Source of the DNA: Gammaproteobacteria bacterium
GTDB lineage: Bacteria > Pseudomonadota > Gammaproteobacteria > SZUA-229
Assembly (NCBI GenBank): GCA_016764035.1
Contig: JAESSQ010000135.1
Location: forward strand, 1 to 23,617
Direction: 5' to 3'
DNA length: 23,617 bases
The stretch's first letter is position 1. Each line of letters starts with the position of its first letter. The translations under genes were made by a program, and so were the position numbers. The notes below the pieces were generated by a model that worked only from the letters and a program-made list of their open reading frames with translations, did no database searches and had not been told where the DNA came from. Shown one piece after another: positions 1 to 9,500 of this stretch.

Positions 1-2
1 CA

Positions 3-1430
3 GCAGCAGGACAGGTTAAACGAAATCTATTGAAGGCAGGGTTTACGGTAGACAAAGTAGCAGGCTACGGTAAAAAGCGAGAAATGTTGGTAGCTTGTTT
101 TAATGCGATAGATAAACCATCATTAAAATTTTCTGATGAGCCGTGGTTTTGTCAGCCGACGATGATAAACGTGAAAGTAAAAAAGGCCACAGTTATCGGT
201 GCGGGTATTGCTGGGCTTAGTGTGGCTTACGCATTAGTTAAACGTGGCTGGTTTGTCACCGTTATCGAAAAACACACTGATATCGCCAAAGAAGCTTCTG
301 CAAATCCTGCTGCGATTGTCTATCCGCGGTTGTCGCTTAACAATGATATTGACACTGAATTTTACACAGCAGCCTATTGTTACAGTCTATATGTTTTGAA
401 AAGTTTGCAGCTAAAGACAAAGGAAAAATTTTGGTTTGCTACAGGCGTGTTGCAGTTATTTGAAAATAAAAGAATCACAGCGATTATCGAAAAGTTTCAA
501 TTTAACAGTAACTTTGTGAAAACTGTTGGATTTGTATCCGTTAACAAAAACAGAGTAGGGGGTATACCCGAGCCAGCGTTAGCGAACAATGTGGACACCT
601 ATGTTGACTATCAGTCTGCAGGTGTAGTTTTACCGGGTATTTTATGTAATGCCATAAAAAATGCATGTGGTCACAGGCTAGAAATCATCACGGCAGATAT
701 CAGTGATATTAAAAATACACTCAATAAGCATCAGGTTAATAGCCAGCTTAATAAGCAATGGCTCTGTTATTCAGCTGATAAATTAATCAATCAATCAGAG
801 GTTTTGATTATCGCTAACGGCGCTGGTAGTAATACCATGTCTATTAATAACGTAAAAATGAAAACGGAGTTCCCTGTCGATATTGTGCGTGGACAAGTTT
901 CCGTGTTTGATGAAAACGCCAACTCTAAAAAATTGCAAGAAACCTTTAATGCAGAGGTTTATGTGACACCGTCGATTCATGGTAAACATTATGTTGGTGC
1001 GACGTATAGTAGAGCTTCCACGAAGTCAGATATAGATAAAGAGGATAAGGATGTGTTATTTACAGCGCTTAATAATGTGTGCCCAGATATTTTTAAGCAG
1101 ACAGATTACTCAGATGCATGGGTAGGTTTTCGTAGCATGTCAGAAGACAGAGTAGCCATTGTCGGTGCTATGCCAAATACAACGTTTTTCAGTGAAGAAT
1201 ACAAGGATCTTTGCCATGGTAAGCAGAATAAAAATTATCGGCCTGCTTGTTATGAGCAAGGTCTTTATTTGTCAGTGGCACATGGTTCTCGTGGTTTTAC
1301 CAGTAGTTTTTTATGCGCAGAAATTATTGCTGCGCAGATAGAAGGTGAGCCAATGCCGGTGAGTAAAAAAATATTAAACTATTTATCGCCTTCACGATTT
1401 GTTGTGAAGAAACTTCGGCGACAAAAGTAA
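3..1430 (+). CDS. mnmC: MnmC, tRNA 5-methylaminomethyl-2-thiouridine bifunctional enzyme (5' end cut off)
   Basis: Only the 3' part is present; the frame is open from base 3 to the window edge. The first ~35 residues (AAGQVKRNLLKAGF..., then GYGKKREMLV) match the end of the N-terminal methyltransferase domain (MnmC2), so this is the fused form. The rest is the FAD-dependent oxidase domain (MnmC1), which removes the carboxymethyl part of cmnm5(s2)U34 before the other domain methylates the amine. The dinucleotide-binding motif GAGIAG lies at about bases 199-216, followed by ASANPAAIVYPRLS, typical of the family. The C-terminus has the usual GSRGFT and LSPSRFVVKKLRR stretches and is intact. A TTG at base 30 can look like a start but sits inside the methyltransferase domain. 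It acts in the cytoplasm on the wobble base of tRNAs for Lys, Glu and Gln, downstream of MnmEG. Confidence 0.93.
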   Translation, partial: AAGQVKRNLLKAGFTVDKVAGYGKKREMLVACFNAIDKPSLKFSDEPWFCQPTMINVKVKKATVIGAGIAGLSVAYALVKRGWFVTVIEKHTDIAKEASANPAAIVYPRLSLNNDIDTEFYTAAYCYSLYVLKSLQLKTKEKFWFATGVLQLFENKRITAIIEKFQFNSNFVKTVGFVSVNKNRVGGIPEPALANNVDTYVDYQSAGVVLPGILCNAIKNACGHRLEIITADISDIKNTLNKHQVNSQLNKQWLCYSADKLINQSEVLIIANGAGSNTMSINNVKMKTEFPVDIVRGQVSVFDENANSKKLQETFNAEVYVTPSIHGKHYVGATYSRASTKSDIDKEDKDVLFTALNNVCPDIFKQTDYSDAWVGFRSMSEDRVAIVGAMPNTTFFSEEYKDLCHGKQNKNYRPACYEQGLYLSVAHGSRGFTSSFLCAEIIAAQIEGEPMPVSKKILNYLSPSRFVVKKLRRQK

Positions 1431-1456
1431 TGCGTCTATCAAAGCTACGGTCTTAT

Positions 1457-1476
1457 AACAAATCCAGTTATTTGTT
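1457..1476. repeat. Short perfect inverted repeat after mnmC
   Basis: AACAAAT (1457-1463) and ATTTGTT (1470-1476) pair perfectly around a 6-base loop, 27 bases after the mnmC stop. The stem is AT-rich and has no clear T-run after it, so it is at best a weak terminator. It could be chance. Confidence 0.25.
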
Positions 1477-1562
1477 GGTTTAATAGATAACATTCGGTAG
1501 TAATTCGCTGTAAAATCTCTGCTAGAGAAATATCATAGAAACATGAAAAATTCTGGTAAATA

Positions 1563-2330
1563 ATGGATAAAAGCATGATGAAAAAACAAGTAATAAGTGT
1601 GTGTTTTATGCTTTGTGCAATCTCGAATAGTAATCTGGTCTTTGCAGCCTGCGATGATGCCGCCCAGCCATCGGTGAATTGGGCAAACTGTGATTTTCCC
1701 GGTAAAAATTTACGTGATAAAGACCTGTCGAATGCGGTGTTAACCGGTGCAAACTTTACAAATGCAGACTTTTCTGGCGCGCTATTAGAAAATGCCGATC
1801 TTAACTTTGCCAAACTTGAGAATGCGCGTTTTGATGGTGCAAGAATGGTCAATGCTAGATTGGTTGCGGTTAAAGCACAGGGTGCCAGTTTTAAAAACGC
1901 GGTACTTGAAAAGGCCAGGTTTAGTCGTTCGATACTTAACAACACTAATTTCACTGCAGCCAAAGCTGATGCAGCAAATTTTTATCAAGCGCAACTTCAG
2001 TCAGCTAATTTTACTGATGCGACACTACGTCAAGCAAGTTTTGAAAACAGTAATCTTAATCTAGCTGTCTTTGACAATGCCGCCTTAAGCCAGTCCACGA
2101 TTAATAATGCACGTTTGCATGGTACAAGTTTCAAAAAATCCAATCTAACAAAAGTAAAATTTGACGAGTCAGATTGCCGGGATACTGATTTTACAGAAGC
2201 CGATTTAACGAAAGCTTCTTTCCGTGAGGCTAAAATAGAAGAGTCTATTTTTACAGGTGCTATATTAAAAGATACTATCTGGTCGGATTATAAACGATGT
2301 CGATCCAGTTCAATTGGTGTATGTAAATAA
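1563..2330 (+). CDS. Exported pentapeptide-repeat protein
   Basis: A 255-residue protein with an N-terminal signal sequence: basic MMKKQ, hydrophobic core to about residue 28, then VFAAC. Cleavage by signal peptidase I near Ala28/29 seems likelier; a lipoprotein cleavage at Cys30 cannot be excluded. From about residue 46 to 238 it is almost entirely A(D/N)(L/F)xx-type pentapeptide repeats (for example ANFTNADFSGALLENADL), expected to form a right-handed quadrilateral beta-helix. The tail W...RCRSSSIGVC, with Cys30 and Cys44 near the start of the mature protein, resembles a group of secreted pentapeptide proteins, and the cysteines may form disulfides. The start could instead be one of the tandem ATGs at 1575 or 1578; none has a strong Shine-Dalgarno. 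Its role is unknown. It stands alone, convergent with cnoX, and its export argues against gyrase protection of the Qnr/MfpA kind. Confidence 0.82.
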   Translation: MDKSMMKKQVISVCFMLCAISNSNLVFAACDDAAQPSVNWANCDFPGKNLRDKDLSNAVLTGANFTNADFSGALLENADLNFAKLENARFDGARMVNARLVAVKAQGASFKNAVLEKARFSRSILNNTNFTAAKADAANFYQAQLQSANFTDATLRQASFENSNLNLAVFDNAALSQSTINNARLHGTSFKKSNLTKVKFDESDCRDTDFTEADLTKASFREAKIEESIFTGAILKDTIWSDYKRCRSSSIGVCK

Positions 2331-2391
2331 TTGCGCAACACTTATCGTTAATTTAGTCTCTTTAGTTTTTATTAGCACGCCGATAAATCTT

Positions 2392-3249
2392 TTAGTGAAG
2401 CAGGCTGGACATCTTTCTGCGGTATTCAGTGGCAAGCGGGTCTTCACCTAATATATCGAAAATCGTGATCATAGTTTTTCTTGCTGCCTGGTCGCGAAAT
2501 TCTGGGTCACGTGACATAAGGCCAAGTAGTGTTTCTAGTCCTGATTCATAATCACCGCGCACGATGGCATAACTGGCAAGAAAATAATGGGCTTCACTGT
2601 CGTTTTCATTGTCGATAATGCGTTGCTGTAGTTCATCCAGCCTGGGTGCGCCAATTAATGATTCTGTAAATAGCAGTCGTCCTTTGAGAGAAGCGACCTC
2701 GGGTGTTTTGGCCAAATTTTCTGGTACCGTTTCCAGGGTTTCTTTGGCAGCGTTAAGGTCGCTATTTCTGACTTGAGCATAAGCGAGCATGAGATATGAG
2801 GAAACCGTATCCGGTTTTTCATCAGTCACTTGCTTCAATAATGCCATCGCGGGTTCTTCTTCACCTTTATCGAATAATTGTTGTGCCTGACCCAGGCGCT
2901 CGTCTTCGGCTGGTGGCAGGTACTTGTCGAGGAAGGCGCGAATATCTGCTTCAGATAGTGCATCGGTTAATTCAGCTAAAACCTGTCCATCCTTTAGCAA
3001 TTTTACAGAGGGTAGGTCTTTGACGGCAAATTGTGTCGCCAATAGCTGCTGCTCATCCACATTAACATTGGCCAAAAAAAATCGACCTTCGTATTGATCA
3101 GATAGCGTGGTTAACAAAGGTGTTAACGTTTTGCAGCTTTCACATGAGTCTGCCCAAAAATTGACAAGTACGGGAGCAATAAAGGAGTGCTCGAGAATTT
3201 GTGGGAAGGTTTCAATGGTGGCATCAATTACATACTGGTGGTCGCTCAT
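2392..3249 (-). CDS. cnoX: CnoX (YbbN), thioredoxin-fold/TPR chaperone
   Basis: A 285-residue protein, the same size as E. coli CnoX (YbbN). Residues 1-110 are a thioredoxin domain: FWADSCESCK with Cys36 and Cys39, and the cis-proline region VKDLPSVKLL. From about residue 120 to the end are TPR-like helical repeats (LGQAQQLFDKGEEEPAMALL and later LASYAIVRGDYESGLETLLG). E. coli CnoX is a holdase that hands clients to DnaK and GroEL and protects cysteines under hypochlorite stress. The E. coli protein has an SxxC motif without ordinary thioredoxin activity, whereas this one has CxxC, as described for Caulobacter. It may therefore also be an active reductase; that is inference. ATG start with CTGGA upstream. 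It is cytoplasmic and appears monocistronic, convergent with the pentapeptide gene. Confidence 0.9.
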   Translation of the reverse strand: MSDHQYVIDATIETFPQILEHSFIAPVLVNFWADSCESCKTLTPLLTTLSDQYEGRFFLANVNVDEQQLLATQFAVKDLPSVKLLKDGQVLAELTDALSEADIRAFLDKYLPPAEDERLGQAQQLFDKGEEEPAMALLKQVTDEKPDTVSSYLMLAYAQVRNSDLNAAKETLETVPENLAKTPEVASLKGRLLFTESLIGAPRLDELQQRIIDNENDSEAHYFLASYAIVRGDYESGLETLLGLMSRDPEFRDQAARKTMITIFDILGEDPLATEYRRKMSSLLH

Positions 3250-3474
3250 TATTCCAGGGCCTTTAGTTTTTGAAAAATTAGGGAAAAATTGCTTTTCTGG
3301 TTAAGCATGGCATTACTGATAATGTCATTTTGTAGTAACCAGCTTACGCGTGTTTAAGCGTGCATATTGCTTGGAAGAAGTCTAACACAGAGTATTGTGC
3401 AGGCATAAAACCTATCGACTTCTGCTTGCAATTTATCGATTAGCAGTCTTGGTATCTGATTTTATATGGCGGTG

Positions 3475-3491
3475 TGTGAATGTAATTCACA
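3475..3491. promoter_or_regulatory. Operator-like palindrome
   Basis: TGTGAATGTAATTCACA is a perfect palindrome with 7-base arms and a 3-base centre, about 250 bases upstream of the REC-GGDEF-EAL start. It resembles a CRP site (TGTGA-N6-TCACA), but the spacing is 7, not 6. A dimeric regulator could bind here; a match of this size could also arise by chance. Confidence 0.3.
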
Positions 3492-3565
3492 AATATTAAG
3501 GTTATACCCACAACATGGTTTTTTTGATCTTGTAATTCTCGCTGTAAGTTTCATCGTTTTCTAAA

Positions 3566-3589
3566 TATCTTATATTTTACAATAAGATA
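3566..3589. repeat. Inverted repeat upstream of signalling run
   Basis: TATCTTAT and ATAAGATA are perfect 8-base arms around an 8-base centre. The stem is AT-rich with no T-run after it, so an operator is likelier than a terminator. It lies 152 bases upstream of the first gene of the signalling run. Confidence 0.3.
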
Positions 3590-3741
3590 AATGTGAATTT
3601 TCTTTTTAGTTGTTTATTACCCCGTTTTTTGGCAAGCCTATAGTTATGTGCATGACTGCCGATTAGGTAGTAAGCAATTCTATAAATTACTAATAATGTT
3701 ATGAGTTTTGTATCCAAACTCGTACAGCAAGATGAGGTTAT

Positions 3742-5532
3742 ATGTCTGACAAGCCAATCATACTAATTACTGACGATATAAAAGCAAATAGATTGGCATT
3801 AAAAAAACTTCTTAGATCTGTCGATGCAGAAATAATCGAAGCAGAATCTGGTAATGAAACGTTAAGCAAAGCCTTGGTATCAAGTCGTCTGGCGTTAATT
3901 TTATTGGATGTGCAAATGCCTGAAATGGACGGTTTTGAAGTTGCCGAACTGCTGCGAGAGGAGGATCGAACCCAATTTGTTCCTATTATATTTGTTACTG
4001 GAATGGATCGAAATGATATCTACAGGCAAAAAGGTTACAGCGTTGGTGCTGTGGACTATCTGTACAAGCCTGTTGATCCGGATATCTTGTTATCAAAGGT
4101 AAACGTATTCCTCGATCTCTGGCGTATGCGTTCCGAATTGGAACACGAGATTGAATTGCGCATTGATGCTGAAATGCAAATTCAGCATATGGCTTATCAC
4201 GATGCTCTTACATGTTTACCAAATCGCCGAAAATTATATGAAAACCTGACTGAAGCGATGCATCGTTGCGATCGATATGAAAATAAACTGGCACTGTTAT
4301 TTCTTGATCTTGATGGTTTTAAACGTATAAACGATACCCTGGGTCATAATTTTGGTGACGAAGTTTTGTTGCAGATGGCTGGTCGATATCAGAGTTTAAT
4401 TAGAAATACAGATTCTCTCGCACGTTTTGGTGGCGATGAATTTGTTATTTTATTAACAGATATAAATAATACAGAAAGTTTGGTTAGCAAGATGCAAGAA
4501 ATACTGGAGGTGACGCATGCTCCTGTTGATCTCGAAAATAATCAGGTTTCACTCGGCGTAAGTATTGGTGCGGCCTATTATCCAGACCATGGTAACTCCC
4601 TGGAAGAACTTGTTAGTCATGCTGACAAGGCGATGTACCAAGCTAAGAATGAAGGTAAAAATACCTTCCGTATATATTCCGTTGAAATGGATGACACGGT
4701 AAGTGAGCAGTTAAGCATAGAAAAACATCTGGCCAATGCGCTTATAAATGAAGAATTTAGTCTGGTGTATCAGCCGATTGTAAGCTTGCCAGATAAACAG
4801 GTTGTGGCCGTTGAGGTATTACTACGCTGGAATAATCCAGAAATTGGTTTTGTTGGGCCCGATGTGTTTATTCCAATAGCTGAAGAAATGGGTGAAATAA
4901 ATAGTATAGGTTCATGGGTTTTACATAAAGCTTGCAAGCAACTTGCTTATTGGAACAAGCACCTTAACGTTAACCTGCGCATGTGTGTCAATGTTTCTAC
5001 CGTACAATTTAATGACCCAGAACAACGTTTATTACGTGACGTTAAAGAGATTCTTTCTCAGGGTGAAATACATGCGAGTCAACTTGAGTTAGAAATAACT
5101 GAAGGTTTGCTAATAAGGCAGAACAACAATTTATCTAGTCAGTTAAATCAGTTGGTGAATCTCGGCGTAGCGTTAGCGATTGATGATTTTGGTACGGGAT
5201 ATTCATCGCTTAGTTATTTGAAAAAATACCCTATTTCTACACTTAAAATTGATCGTTCGTTTGTTATGGATATCCCTAACGACGAGGAAGATTGCGTGCT
5301 GGTTAAAGCTATCGTGGCCATGTCACACGGCCTCGGTTTAAAAGTGATAGCGGAAGGTATTGAGGATGAAAAACAACTCACGTTTTTATCTTTATTAAAT
5401 TGTAATTTTGGCCAGGGATATTATTTTAGTAAACCACTTTGTGCTACTGATTTAGATGTCTTCATACAACAACATCCTGTTTGTCATAATGATGTAGTTG
5501 AGGTAAAAAAACTGCTTACGGGAAGTGTATAA
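3742..5532 (+). CDS. Response regulator with GGDEF and EAL domains (REC-GGDEF-EAL)
   Basis: A 596-residue cytoplasmic protein. Residues 1-120 are a receiver domain with the acidic pair Asp11/Asp12, phospho-acceptor Asp56 (LLDVQMPEMDG) and Lys109. The GGDEF domain follows, at about 145-315, with intact GGDEF at 230-234 and an inhibitory I-site RNTD at 221-224, so cyclic-di-GMP synthesis with product inhibition is plausible. The EAL domain, at about 325-580, has EVLLRW (Glu358), Asn417, LEITE (Glu451), IDDFGTGYSS (Asp481/Asp482), Lys502, AEGIED (Glu538) and GQGYYFSKP, the residues of active phosphodiesterases. Both activities look possible; which dominates may depend on phosphorylation. It is the first gene of a five-gene run and the only stand-alone effector receiver there, so the hybrid kinase two genes downstream is the obvious partner. 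The next gene starts 13 bases after its stop. Confidence 0.93.
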   Translation: MSDKPIILITDDIKANRLALKKLLRSVDAEIIEAESGNETLSKALVSSRLALILLDVQMPEMDGFEVAELLREEDRTQFVPIIFVTGMDRNDIYRQKGYSVGAVDYLYKPVDPDILLSKVNVFLDLWRMRSELEHEIELRIDAEMQIQHMAYHDALTCLPNRRKLYENLTEAMHRCDRYENKLALLFLDLDGFKRINDTLGHNFGDEVLLQMAGRYQSLIRNTDSLARFGGDEFVILLTDINNTESLVSKMQEILEVTHAPVDLENNQVSLGVSIGAAYYPDHGNSLEELVSHADKAMYQAKNEGKNTFRIYSVEMDDTVSEQLSIEKHLANALINEEFSLVYQPIVSLPDKQVVAVEVLLRWNNPEIGFVGPDVFIPIAEEMGEINSIGSWVLHKACKQLAYWNKHLNVNLRMCVNVSTVQFNDPEQRLLRDVKEILSQGEIHASQLELEITEGLLIRQNNNLSSQLNQLVNLGVALAIDDFGTGYSSLSYLKKYPISTLKIDRSFVMDIPNDEEDCVLVKAIVAMSHGLGLKVIAEGIEDEKQLTFLSLLNCNFGQGYYFSKPLCATDLDVFIQQHPVCHNDVVEVKKLLTGSV

Positions 5533-5545
5533 ATACGGGAAAATT

Positions 5546-6535
5546 ATGATGAATAAATCAATAAAGTTACATATTGTGAGAACGTTAATGCTTTTTATTA
5601 TGTTAGCGCCTGTTGCTTTACAGGCAGCGTCTATACCACCGATAAGTGGTCGTAGTATTGATGTGATGACGTTATTGCCTGGTGATGTACTAGCCAGAGC
5701 CAATCTGGTATTGGCAGAACTTGATTTAATTCGGGCCGAATTAGGTAAATCTGAAAAGAACTACGAGCGCATCGAAGTTTTTAATGCGGCACCACGAGAA
5801 GTTTATTATCAGGCTTTAGCACTGTTTAAAAAATCTAATCGATTGGCATTTGAACACACAGGTTTTTCTGAAAAAAATCAACGTGAACTCGATGCTAAAA
5901 CCATACGTCCTTACCATGTCTGGAACATGGTAGATAAAGCATTGCAGCGTGTACTGGTAGTAAAACAAAAATTAAACATTCCTGAACGTTCGAAAGAGGT
6001 GAGGACGTCAGATGAAACACGACCAGATCAAGTTTTTTCAGCAGTAAATTATGCTAACCGACAGATAAATTATTTATTACATAAGCGCTTTTCACCAAGT
6101 GATGTGTTTCAACAGGTAACGATTGCCACGAATGTTATGGCGCAATTGTTAGCAACCTTTGATGGCGTCGAACGTATACCTGAACAGGACGAAATGGTGC
6201 GTCGGAAAACACCAACGGATGTTTATTCGCGTTTAAATAACTGTTTTGAAGTATTGCGAGAGATTACGCTTCTTAGTGGTGGACAGATTCTGGAATTTAC
6301 TAAACATGATAACCGCGTCAGGATTCCTAGTGATGTCTATGATTTAACGTCGCTACTGGTAGCCGATATTGAATACCTGCATGCACAAAAAAAATCGGTA
6401 GGAATAGCTGCTGATGTTTATTACCCTGGTGACAAAATTCCATCGCATGTCTATCAACGAGCCAGTATTTTAGAGAAGCAGTTAAAGTTGTTGCTTGATA
6501 AAGTTAAAAAGCAACCTAGCTGGTTAAAGAGTTAG
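5546..6535 (+). CDS. Exported protein with eight ~38-residue PxxV repeats, function unknown
   Basis: A 329-residue protein that I do not recognise as a known family. Residues 1-27 form a signal peptide (MMNKSIKLHIVR, hydrophobic core, cleavage likely after LQA). I chose ATG 5546 because ACGGGA lies just upstream; an in-frame GTG at 5525 would overlap the preceding gene. The mature part holds eight degenerate repeats starting at Pro45, 83, 122, 160, 184, 223, 261 and 299. The steps are 38, 39, 38, 24, 39, 38 and 38, so the fourth repeat is shortened. In all eight a Val sits three residues after the Pro, followed in seven by an aromatic (for example PSDVYDLTSLLVADIEYL). Each repeat probably gives a helix of about 20 residues followed by a linker, suggesting a helical scaffold in the periplasm. 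It lies between the c-di-GMP regulator (13 bases) and the membrane kinase (2 bases), so a role as sensor accessory or ligand-binding partner is plausible. Confidence 0.85.
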   Translation: MMNKSIKLHIVRTLMLFIMLAPVALQAASIPPISGRSIDVMTLLPGDVLARANLVLAELDLIRAELGKSEKNYERIEVFNAAPREVYYQALALFKKSNRLAFEHTGFSEKNQRELDAKTIRPYHVWNMVDKALQRVLVVKQKLNIPERSKEVRTSDETRPDQVFSAVNYANRQINYLLHKRFSPSDVFQQVTIATNVMAQLLATFDGVERIPEQDEMVRRKTPTDVYSRLNNCFEVLREITLLSGGQILEFTKHDNRVRIPSDVYDLTSLLVADIEYLHAQKKSVGIAADVYYPGDKIPSHVYQRASILEKQLKLLLDKVKKQPSWLKS

Positions 6536-6537
6536 AT

Positions 6538-9500
6538 ATGTCCTCGTTAGTTAATACGCCTGTTAATCAAATAGGTATCGATAACTCAAAACTGTTGCAA
6601 CGCAAACTGTTGCACTCGCATCTGTGGGTGGCTTTTGTTGGCGTGTTGATCTTGATAATTGGTTCAGCGGCGTCCTTATTGTTAAGGGAGCATGCCAGAG
6701 AATTGGCGGTCGTAAATAATCCGACAACGCTTGCACTGAGTACGTTACAGCACGGTATAAAAAAATCAGATGGTTTTTTACGTGACTGGGTGATATTTAA
6801 AGACGCCTCATATACTCGAAAACGACGTGCGGTCTGGAAAGCTATTATCTATCCAGCTTATGAAAAACTTCAAACATTACATGAAAATAAAAAATCGTCG
6901 CAATTAAATCTTGTTTTGTTAGAACAAAATCTGAGAGACATTGAGATGTGGCAGTGGCATGTCGAAGATGTTGTACGAACGCCAGGTAACAAACCAGCAC
7001 AGGTTGTCGTTGATTATAAACTACAACCGATGGCAGAAAGATTGTTTGATGTAGCCATTAATCTCATCGATCTTGAAATGCAATATGGAGGCGATTTTGA
7101 AAATAATATAATGCTTAACACACTTATTCAATTACGAACGCATCTGTATACCGCGCATAATCATCTATTGCACTATATCGAACATGGAAAAATGCTTAAT
7201 ATGGTTATATATAAAGAAAACATTATTGAAGTGGCCAATAATGTTGAAGCAATCAAAAAAGTTAGTGTTCTATTGACTGAATTACAACAAGAACAGTATG
7301 AGGTTTTACTGAATACGTTTGATATTTATAACCTACTGGCTGCTGAAGCATTAGTCATTCGTAGTTCTAAACAGTGGAATGTCTCCGATTACTGGTTAGA
7401 ATCAAAGCTTATTCCTCTTACCCAAAATGTCGTTGAAAAACTAGAACAACAATCAAAATTAGAAGGCGAGTTGACGCAGCAGATAGCCACTAAAATTAGC
7501 GTTATCAATAAACTGTTACCCTGGTTAATGCTGGTATTGTTGGTGCTCATGTTATATATCGCATACCGCCTGGCAATAGAAGGTAGTAGTAAATTTATTG
7601 AACCTGTTATTAAACTCGCGAAACAAGACCTGCTTAAGAGTCATCTCTCACAAGTAGCGCACCAAATCGAAGCTTCGGAAAACATAACTGAACTTAGTGA
7701 AAGTGTCATCGCCACATTAGTGAAACATACACAAGCATTGTCCGGTGTATTGTATGTTGTGGAGAACGATGTATTGAAAATTAGTGCCGGTTATGCACTG
7801 GTAAGAAATGCGAAAGATGCCACAATCAAACGTGGCCAGGGACTGATTGGGCAAGTGTGGATAAATAAGGAAAGTATGGAATTAACGTCATTAGTAAATA
7901 AAGATTTCAACGTACAAAGTTCATTGATCAATGTTACGCCTAATTCTGTATTTATTTTCCCGGTTATTTATGATGATGAGGTCATTGCAGTCATTGAGCT
8001 GGTTTCATCGGCAGCCTTTTCAGAGGAACACAAACAGCTTCTTGACAAAGTATCACGACAGATAGCAGTGCGGTTACATACGGTTCAACAACAAATGATA
8101 ATTCAAACATCATTGAAAAAAAGTCAGGCGCTTTCAGAGGAGCTACAGTCTCAACAAGAAGAATTGCGGGTGTCAAATGAAGAGTTATTTAGCCAGTCTG
8201 AGGCATTAGAAAATCAAAAGAATTATCTTGAAATCAGTAATAAAGAACTTATCGATAAGTCAGAAGACCTGAAGCAACAGACGATAATATTAGAAACGGC
8301 TCGTTCAGAGACACAGAAAAAAGCTGAGCAACTGGCAGAAGCCAGTCGTTACAAATCAGAGTTTTTGGCCAATATGTCGCACGAATTAAGAACGCCGCTT
8401 AATAGTCTCTTGTTACTTGCGCGTTCACTTGCCGATAATGATGAAGGTAATTTGTCAGAAGATGATGTTGACTCTGCACAGGTAATAGAAGACAGCGGTA
8501 GGCATTTGTTGATGCTTATCAACGATATCCTTGATATTAGCAAGGTTGAAGCAGGTCAGATGAAAGCCGTGGTCTCTAACTTTGATATTAATGATGTTTG
8601 TCAGTCATTAAATAGTCGTTTTAAACACATGGCTGAAGACAAGGGTATAACCTTTGATATAACGCTAGATCAGGATATGGCCTGTGATATCAACACAGAC
8701 CAATCTAAATTAGAACAAATATTGACGAACTTGATTAGTAATGCAATTAAATTTACAGAACAGGGAAAAGTAGCATTACATATTAGTCACAGTGCTGAGA
8801 ATAAAACAACGAATGAACAGTCGGCAATGATTTCGTTTGTGGTCAAAGATGACGGTATTGGTATTGCGCAAAACAAACAACAGGAAGTTTTCGAAGCGTT
8901 TAAGCAAGCTGATGGATCGACCAGTCGAACACATAGTGGTACAGGACTTGGCTTATCGATTGCGAAGAGTTTTTCGAATCTGCTTGGTGGTGATATTAGT
9001 CTTTACAGTGAACCTGGTTGCGGTAGTACCTTTACGTTAAACATTCCTGCAACATTAGCACTTGTTGATGACGAAGGTCAGCACGTTGAGTCGACAAAAG
9101 CCAATGTAGTCGAATTCGTCAGTCAACCAAATGAGATTCCTTTCAATGAAGTAATTAATAATCCACCACCCTTTGATGATGATAGAAATCAGTTAGATGA
9201 AAACAAAAACCTTATTTTGATTATTGAAGATGATGTTGAATTCTTAAAAATACTTTTTGATACCTGCCATAAACAGGGCTGTCAGGCTATCGTTGCTCCA
9301 GATGGTGAAACCGGTATTACGCTTGCCAGGAAGTATAAAGTGTGCGGTATAATTTTAGATTATATATTACCAGGTCGTAATGGTGCCGATGTTTTAAACG
9401 CACTTAAGTTTAGTGAAGATACGAAATATATTCCTGTACATATGATCTCAGCATTGGATGATATCGATGATATGTGCAAGCTGGGTGCTATTGGGAATAT

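Larger units (their letters stand above)
3250..3741. other. Divergent intergenic region between cnoX and the signalling run
   Basis: About 490 AT-rich bases with stops in all frames and no RNA gene I recognise. It must hold the promoters of cnoX (left) and of the five-gene signalling run (right). I see no convincing -35/-10 pair; TATAAA at 3681-3686 is the best -10-like string, with no good -35. Two short palindromes are listed separately. A GAGG at 3734-3737 serves the downstream ATG. Confidence 0.5.

Noticed and set aside
1445..1963. Long antisense frame (172 codons) over the pentapeptide gene
   Set aside because: Produced by the repetitive codon pattern of the pentapeptide repeats; no ribosome site and no recognisable protein.
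3475..3491. CRP binding site
   Set aside because: The TGTGA and TCACA halves are separated by 7 bases instead of 6, so standard CRP binding is unlikely.
4813..4821. EAL domain thought degenerate because the motif reads EVL
   Set aside because: The EVLLRW variant is common in active phosphodiesterases, and the other catalytic residues are all present.
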